From the NCBI GenBank assembly GCA_005656395.1, contig SRSI01000051.1:1-64000 (forward strand): DNA of 64,000 nucleotides, written 5' to 3'. Source of the stretch: Strongyloides papillosus (Eukaryota > Nematoda > Chromadorea > Rhabditida > Strongyloididae). How positions within the stretch are numbered: position 1 is the first letter of the stretch; each line of letters opens with the position of its first letter. Shown piece by piece: positions 57,301 through 64,000 of this stretch. The notes under the pieces are model-generated. The model saw only the letters and a program-made list of their open reading frames with translations, did not search any database and was not told the origin of the DNA. Both the position numbers and the translations under genes were made by a program.

Positions 57301-58100
57301 CAGGGTGGCTCATAAGTAGCTCCCCAGGTATTCGCATTTATAATTTCTTTTGTAGACAAGGTACAAAAAGATATTATAGTTATTTTGTAGCCCTTGATAA
57401 TGCATAAATTATATTTTGATTTCATAACAAAATTTGGATTTCAGGCGGAGTTATGAGTCTTCAAAATAAAGGATCATTTTTGGCATATATGGAAATGTAA
57501 CTTTTTTATATGGAAAGATATATAAATGCTTGTTGCAGATTATGAAAAGCCAAATTTTTTTGTACTTAGTTCTACAATCTTATGGATATTGTAGTTCAGC
57601 AAGTATGTTTAATTTTTTAATAAAAAAAACTACGATTTTTGTCAAAATTTTGTTGTTTTTTTTTAAATTAAAGAACGATGAGATAAATTTTTAAAATGTT
57701 CTATTAATATTTTTATAGAGTAAGCAAAGCTCTATCGAATGAGTTTAAGACTGTTCATAGCGATTGAGTTTGAAAGAAGTTATGATTTGCCAAATACCAC
57801 TTTTTGATACTTTCATTGGAAAATTAAAACACAAAAAATACTTTTTCCGATCTTTATGATATTCTAATATCAATAATAAAACTACTTATACATATTAGTT
57901 AACAGATTATTATTTATTTGTTCATACAATGCCTAAAAAACTAAAATATTCTTTATCAGCCAAATTTAAAAAAAAATAATTTTTCCAATATTTTCGCACT
58001 ATTTACTATCATTTTATATTATTTTGTATATTTATTATCTTGTAAGAACAATTTTACGTGCCTTTTAAAACTATCGTATATCCAATCATAATTCCATTTC
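57301..58100. mobile_element. Half of a fold-back element (C)
   Basis: It begins CAGGGTGGCTCATAAGTAGC and matches one half of elements B and D, with the family motif at 57714-57736, 413 bp from its end. The second half is missing, and P3 right-arm sequence follows instead. Confidence 0.65.
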
Positions 58101-58537
58101 CTCTTATCTATAACAAAAAGAAATAAGAAAAAAAAATTTGTCTTTAACATAATTCTCTTCAAAGTTAACCGATTTTAATGGGTAAATAGTCAAACGATGT
58201 GTTTTTTTCTAACTTAGTGGGGAAAATAGGTTTTAAAAGTTTTGGGCAATAATTGGTTAGATTATCTATAAAAAAACACTTTTTTTAGAATCTTTTTTAC
58301 ATGGTTTTGTTATTCGACTAACTCTCCTTAAAGTTAACGAAATAAAGTGCTTTATATCTCATTCGAAAGGTAAAATTCTAGAATAGTTTGGAAGCTTAAT
58401 AATATTAGATTTGATTTATATTTGGCCGAGTTATGGTCCAAAGAGTGTTGACCATTTTGAAAAAAAATCTTAAAAGTTAAATAGCTACAACTTGGTCATA
58501 ACTTTATGAAAACAATTAAATTAATGTTTGTTATATA

Positions 58538-61500
58538 CAGGGTGGCCCACGTAAGACTCCCCAGACATTTGCATATGTACCTCTGCATGTAGATAAGCTA
58601 CAAATATGGTATTATACTCATTTTGTAGCTGAGATATATGCCATCTTTAATCTATTGACATATCAACAAGATGTTGACACTAGGCGGAGTTATAGACCTT
58701 CAAAAATGGGGTTCATTTTTCGACTTTCACTAAATGTAACTTTTTTATTTGGAAAGATTTTTTAATTATTGTTGCAGATTCTGAAAGTACAAAGTCTTTT
58801 GTACTAACTCTCAAAATTACATAAAAATTAAATTCCGGCAATTATGCTAAATTTTTAAATAAATGTTAAAAATCTTAATTTTTTTCAAAAAATTGATGTT
58901 TTTTAAGAATAACATTTTAATCAAGTAATTTTTAAAAACTTTTCTTAATATTCTGATAAAGTAAGCGAAGCTCTATCGAATAAGTATATGACCGTTCTAA
59001 ACAATTGACTTTGAAAGAAGTTATGAATTTCCAAAGTCGACTTTTTGACACTTCCATTTGAAAGTTAAAATACAAATAATACTTTCTCCGATCTTTATGG
59101 TATCCTAATAGCAATAATAACACTACTTATTCATATTATTTTACAGATTATTACTTGTTTGTTCATAAATTGTCTAAAAAACTGAAATATTTTTTACCAC
59201 TAAAATTCAAGAAAAAAATAATTTTTCTAGTATTTTTGCACCATTTACAATTATTTTTTACTATTTTGTATAGATATTACTCTGTAAGAACCACACAGAG
59301 ATTTTTTGAGTGTCATTTCGACACCGCTTGCCGGGCCCAATTCTGTAGAAGTAAATTAAAATTTAAAATACTTCATTAATTTAAGATAAAAAGTTAGGTC
59401 ATGCACTCTTTTCAACAAATTTTTTTTGAAAAGGATATGTCAAAAATATTTATGTAAAATCAGGAATTTTTATCACTAAACTTAAAAAAAATTTTAAAAA
59501 ACAATAATAATTTACTGTTTTAATAATTCATACTTAAAGTTTCAATATGTTTCAGACCAAACGTTCTTAGATGATATTTTGATATTAAAACATAAAAAAT
59601 CAACAAAAAAATCAGTTGATTTATCCGCATGATCTCCAATTATTATTTAAAAATTTTAATATTCAAAAAAAAATATTTTTTATACCGGTCGCGCACTCAA
59701 TTCATTTAATAATTTTGTTTTTTACAAATTTAGTTATTTGTTATAGTTTAAAAGAACTAGTAGATAATGCTATTTCTTTTTCAACTGACTATACAAACAT
59801 TTTTAGTTTTTTGCATATGCAATTTCTATAAAATGCAGTATAAAACGACATCATAATCTTTGATCACTTATATGCTTTTTAACTTTAATCTAAACTTTTT
59901 GAAAGAGATTTTTAGAAGAAAAATAGATGTTTTTTGCAGTATTTTTAATTAACATTTTTCTACTTATTCATATATATATCCGAAAACAATTAATATTATC
60001 ATCTTCATTTTATTTTGTTATAATGATGCATAAAAAAGTAAAAATTAAGTTTTTCTTTTCTAATATCATAAATTTTACTGAATATTCGACTATATGAAAT
60101 ATGAAAAATAGTCCTTAAATAGCTGAATTGTGTACAAATAATCAAACAAATATTATTATTATTATTTATGCATAATTAATTTTTGTTTTGTTCAATTTTT
60201 AAAGTTATTTTACATCAAAAGTTGAATACTTTTGGCTTTTTTTTGTAACAACGCGTCTTGCCAATAAATAGAATTAATATTGTAATTATTTTTTTATAAA
60301 TGTGATTTAACACACACCGATATTGTTTTAAACAAGACTTAGTATTTTATTGTGCTTTATAATAGTTTTTCTTAAAAATTTTTTATCTTTGATTATAATT
60401 TTGCAGGTGCGCTATTCCAAAATTGTCTTGTATGGAAACACTTTCAATTTTTAAAAAGTAAGATATTCAGTATGGCAAAAACTTAAGAGATAACTTCTTT
60501 CCTTATTATTTGTTTGAAAAAAAATGAATTGGATAAAGAAAAATTATAAACATTTAAACAACATTAGTGTTATTTATAATAACCTGTAATGTGAGAAAAA
60601 AATGGGTCAATTTTAATTTAATGGTCACTTTTTTAACAGTTTTAACTTAAAATATTACTCTTTTTTTAGTTTGTTTGATATTTACGTTTACTTAACAGTA
60701 TTATTAAGCAATTTGGCAAAATAAAAAAATTTTTTATGTCTAAAAATTGGCTGACGACTGTCTTTAGTACAACCTACAGTTTTAATCATAATTTAGTTGT
60801 GTATAATTAAAAGTTTTTACTTTTTACATTAATAATTGGTTCAAATGTGCTAATTGATCATAAAAAACTAATTTCTCTATTTATTGTCTTCTTATTCAAC
60901 CACTATAATTAATCGATTATAAAGTTTATTCGAAATTTAAACAATAAAGTGGATGCTGCAAAAAAAATTATTAAAATGCTACAAATTATCTTAAATACGA
61001 TTATTTGTTGTTATAACTTGCCAATATACTCATTGTATCAAATTAAATACTTTATTCTACTTTTTAAAGAGGGGACCTCTAAACCAAAATTTAGCAGGAA
61101 GAAGTGAAATTAAAAAAATATAGTAAATAATTATTTGTACAAAAATCAGTTATTTTAGAATAATTTTTCATATTTCATATAGTCCAATATTCAGTAAAAT
61201 TTATGATATTAGAAAAGAAAAACTTAATTTTTACTTTTTTATGCATCATTATAACAAAATAAAATGAAGATGATAATATTAATTGTTTTCGGATATATAT
61301 ATGAATAAGTAGAAAAATGTTAATTAAAAATACTGCAAAAAACATCTATTTTTCTTCTAAAAATCTCTTTCAAAAAGTTTAGATTAAAGTTAAAAAGCAT
61401 ATAAGTGATCAAAGATTATGATGTCGTTTTATACTGCATTTTATAGAAATTGCATATGCAAAAAACTAAAAATGTTTGTATAGTCAGTTGAAAAAGAAAT

Positions 61501-62616
61501 AGCATTATCTACTAGTTCTTTTAAACTATAACAAATAACTAAATTTGTAAAAAACAAAATTATTAAATGAATTGAGTGCGCGACCGGTATAAAAAATATT
61601 TTTTTTTGAATATTAAAATTTTTAAATAATAATTGGAGATCATGCGGATAAATCAACTGATTTTTTTGTTGATTTTTTATGTTTTAATATCAAAATATCA
61701 TCTAAGAACGTTTGGTCTGAAACATATTGAAACTTTAAGTATGAATTATTAAAACAGTAAATTATTATTATTTTTTAAAATTTTTTTTAAGTTTAGTGAT
61801 AAAAATTCCTGATTTTACATAAATATTTTTGACATATCCTTTTCAAAAAAAATTTGTTGAAAAGAGTGCATGACCTAACTTTTTATCTTAAATTAATGAA
61901 GTATTTTAAATTTTAATTTACTTCTACAGAATCGGGTTCGGCAGGCGGTGTCGAAATGACACTCAAAAAATCTCTGTGCATTATAATGTGTTTTTTTTTA
62001 ATTTTTTGTATATTCACTCATAACCTCATACCCTGTATTTTTAAAATATGAGCGAGTAATAATCAAAATAGAACAATATTTCAAATACTTTTGAAAATAA
62101 AACATAATCCGTACCCGAAAATTTGAAAAAGATTGACATATTTTCTCTTTTTATAAAATTTTTGTAAAAAATGGTCAATTTTTGACTCTTCATAACGTTT
62201 TTCAAACTCAATAAAATTTGGTGCTACTATACTTATTCGATAGAGCTTTGCTTACTCTATCAGAATATCAATAAAAATGTTTTAAAAATTACATGATTAA
62301 AATTTAACATAGTTGCTGGACATCAATTTTTACGTAATTTTGAAGGTTAGTACAAAAGACTTTGTACTTTTAGAATCTGCAACAATAACTAAAAAATCTT
62401 TTCAAATAAAAAAGTTACATTTAGTTAAAGTTGAAAAATGAACCCAATTTTTGAAGACCTATAACTCCACCCAGAATCCACATTTTGTTGTGGAATCTAT
62501 ATATTTAGCTTCATATGTATCTCAGCTACAAAATGATTATAATACCATATTTATAGCTTATAAACACGCAGAGGTACACATGCAAATGTCTGGAATGTCT
62601 CACGTGGGCCACCCTG
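58538..62616. mobile_element. Fold-back element D, with a nested element
   Basis: The ends CAGGGTGGCCCACGT are inverted and flanked by TA (58536-58537, 62617-62618). The left arm of P3 has the uninserted site, GTTATATAGAAAT in reverse complement, at about 45778. The family motif is at 58955-58977 and 62239-62261 (417 and 355 bp from the ends; the right side appears to have lost about 60 bp). A second fold-back element (59294-61978) lies in its middle. Confidence 0.88.
59294..61978. mobile_element. Nested long-arm inverted element E
   Basis: The arms are about 850 bp (59294-60145 and 61130-61978) and nearly identical. They begin CACAGAGATTTTTTGAGTGT and contain TCGACACCGC. A unique loop of about 980 bp (60146-61129) has no recognised gene. 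Matching 71-codon frames (59616-59831 and 61441-61656) are simply mirror copies, and I do not call them genes. The superfamily is unknown; the CAGAG start recalls hAT ends, but no 8-bp duplication was found. Confidence 0.75.
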
Positions 62617-63570
62617 TAGAAATACGTCTAACTTTAAAAATAAGGGTTTAACGTAGTATATAGCTCAACTATGAAGGAAGTTATATTTATTTGAATGTCA
62701 ACTTTTTTGCATTTTTTTCCATTTTTATTGTAAAAATCAATTTTGTTCCAGACATAACTCTTTTTAAACTTAATCAATTTTTATGCTCAAATGATTATTT
62801 GATGTATTTTTTTTTTCAATTTAGGAAGGAAATAAGTTTCGAAACTTTTGATCTATAATTGGTCAAATTATTTTCAGAAAACATCGCTTTTTAGATACAT
62901 TTTTGCATAGTTTTGTTCCAAAAAAAACTCTTTTAAAAATTGATAAAACTTTGTAATTTACGACTTATTTATAAGGTACAAGTATGAAAAGAAGGAAATT
63001 TAATATTAAAATGATTAACAAAAAATTAGTAAAGTTATGAGCAAATGTGTGACGACCATTTTCTTAGTAAAAATTAAAATTTTTTAATGTTATAACTTTA
63101 TAAAAAGTTGTTTAAAGTTAATAAAATTTAATGTAGTACATAGGTCAAAATTTGATTTTAAATATAAAACCATAACAAAGTTTGTAGCTTAAAAACGGAA
63201 GAAGTTATTTTATGTATTAATTTTTTTGTTTTTTCTCATTTACAGATTTGTAAAATTAAGTTAAATATGTAGTTAATATAGCAGTGATATTTAATTGTTT
63301 ATAACAATTTAAAAATATTATGGGGAGTCACTTTAATAGTTACTTGGATTGTTTCAAATATTCATTTTCATTCACCTTATATATATAAATAAAATTCTTT
63401 TTGTTGAGTAAATTTTGTACTTAGCTAAACAAATCTATAAATGTAGACGCTTTAAAATGATTCTCACAATCAGAAATATTTGTATATTATAACAATGTTT
63501 TTCGGTTATTCTACTTTTCATAAATATGTAATTTAATGAAACAATTTTTTTATACACAAACTTTGATTAA

Positions 63571-64000
63571 CCCCTTTAGACCCGAATTTTTTTTCGTTTA
63601 AGAAAAAATTATTTTTATACTAAAATTAACTTGATACTTGTGAATGAAAGCAACAATATACTTTCTACAAAAATGTCTATTTATTTATTTATAATTTGTA
63701 AATGTACATTTTAATGGACATATGGTCCTTACGCGAAATTTGTAACATTAAGAAGATCCTGAGAAATATTTGTATAAAAAAATAAAATTCTCCTACTATA
63801 TTAAAAGTAATTGCTTTCAACAAGTATTTGCATATATATTAATTATTATTTTCTGTGAAATCTTTCAAAACAATTTCTCTTTTTCACCAAACACAAATGG
63901 ACACGACATTTGTCACAATAGAAATGTGTTCTTCCTTTGCATAATGGCAACTTGCATCGTGTTGCTTCTTTTTTGTCATCAATTTGGAGCATATGGTCTA
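63571..64000 (-). mobile_element. piggyBac element, one end
   Basis: The target TTAA at 63567-63570 is followed by CCCCTTTAGACCCG, a typical C-rich piggyBac terminus. A transposase C-terminus on the minus strand follows inside. The rest of the element lies beyond 64000. The P3 left arm has TTATTCAAAG at the matching place, without an insertion. Confidence 0.82.
63846..64000 (-). CDS. piggyBac transposase, C-terminal cysteine-rich domain (partial)
   Basis: About 51 codons ending at TAA 63846-63848. They show a zinc-binding pattern C-x4-C-x7-C-x2-C-x4-C and then CFERFH (RCKLPLC, YCDKC, LCLVKKRNCFERFH). This is the cysteine-rich DNA-binding end seen in piggyBac transposases, which binds the terminal repeats. 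The catalytic DDD domain would lie beyond the window. The frame is open to the window edge. Confidence 0.85.
   Translation of the reverse strand, partial: DHMLQIDDKKEATRCKLPLCKGRTHFYCDKCRVHLCLVKKRNCFERFHRK

Larger units (their letters stand above)
58100..63566. repeat. Inverted repeat P3, right arm
   Basis: Homologous to the reverse complement of 44290-46215, interrupted by fold-back element D (58538-62616). It is clearly more diverged than P1 or P2. It ends at the piggyBac insertion site at 63567-63570. Confidence 0.85.

Noticed and set aside
59616..59831. Identical 71-codon frames at 59616-59831 and 61441-61656
   Set aside because: Mirror copies in element E arms. They have no recognisable domain and sit in a non-coding inverted repeat.
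1..64000. CRISPR arrays, bacterial operons, rRNA or tRNA genes
   Set aside because: No short regularly spaced repeats, no ribosome-binding pattern and no recognisable rRNA or tRNA sequence. The only regular array (189-bp units) is satellite-like.

Overview
The window is very AT-rich eukaryotic DNA. The one clearly intact host gene is a GALNT10-type polypeptide GalNAc-transferase with a lectin domain, so the source is a metazoan. Its two introns are only 43 and 47 nt, and a T-rich AG that could be a trans-splice acceptor lies 13 nt before its ATG. A nematode fits best, but I cannot prove this from the sequence.

Three very large inverted repeats tile the window. P1 (1-21554, cut by the window start) has arms carrying a two-exon transposase-like gene, intact on the right and broken on the left. 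Its arms and spacer contain a TA-flanked MITE holding a young Gypsy element (2917-7422), a gag-only LTR element (8121-14725) that holds a solo LTR and an RTE-like LINE, and a broken Helitron Rep/helicase (16196-18852). P2 (21864-40757) has nearly identical arms. Each arm carries one copy of a small secreted arginine-rich protein gene, and a fold-back element (31826-33272) sits at the exact centre. The left arm was later hit by a Gypsy element and a LINE, the right arm by another Gypsy element; each arm preserves the other's empty sites. P3 (44290-63566) is older and more diverged. Its spacer holds a DENR/SUI1 pseudogene, a 189-bp tandem array, MITEs, fold-back elements and the GalNAc-transferase gene. 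A piggyBac element begins at 63571 and runs off the end.

The window is therefore mostly mobile DNA: three full Gypsy elements with single gag-pol frames and apparently identical LTRs, one gag-only LTR element, two solo LTRs, two RTE-like LINEs, one Helitron, one piggyBac end, three copies of a TA-flanked MITE, and a fold-back family with a conserved internal palindrome. The host-like content is the GalNAc-transferase, the DENR pseudogene and three copies of the arginine-rich secreted protein gene. That protein family, and palindrome formation centred on a fold-back transposon, are the least familiar things here.
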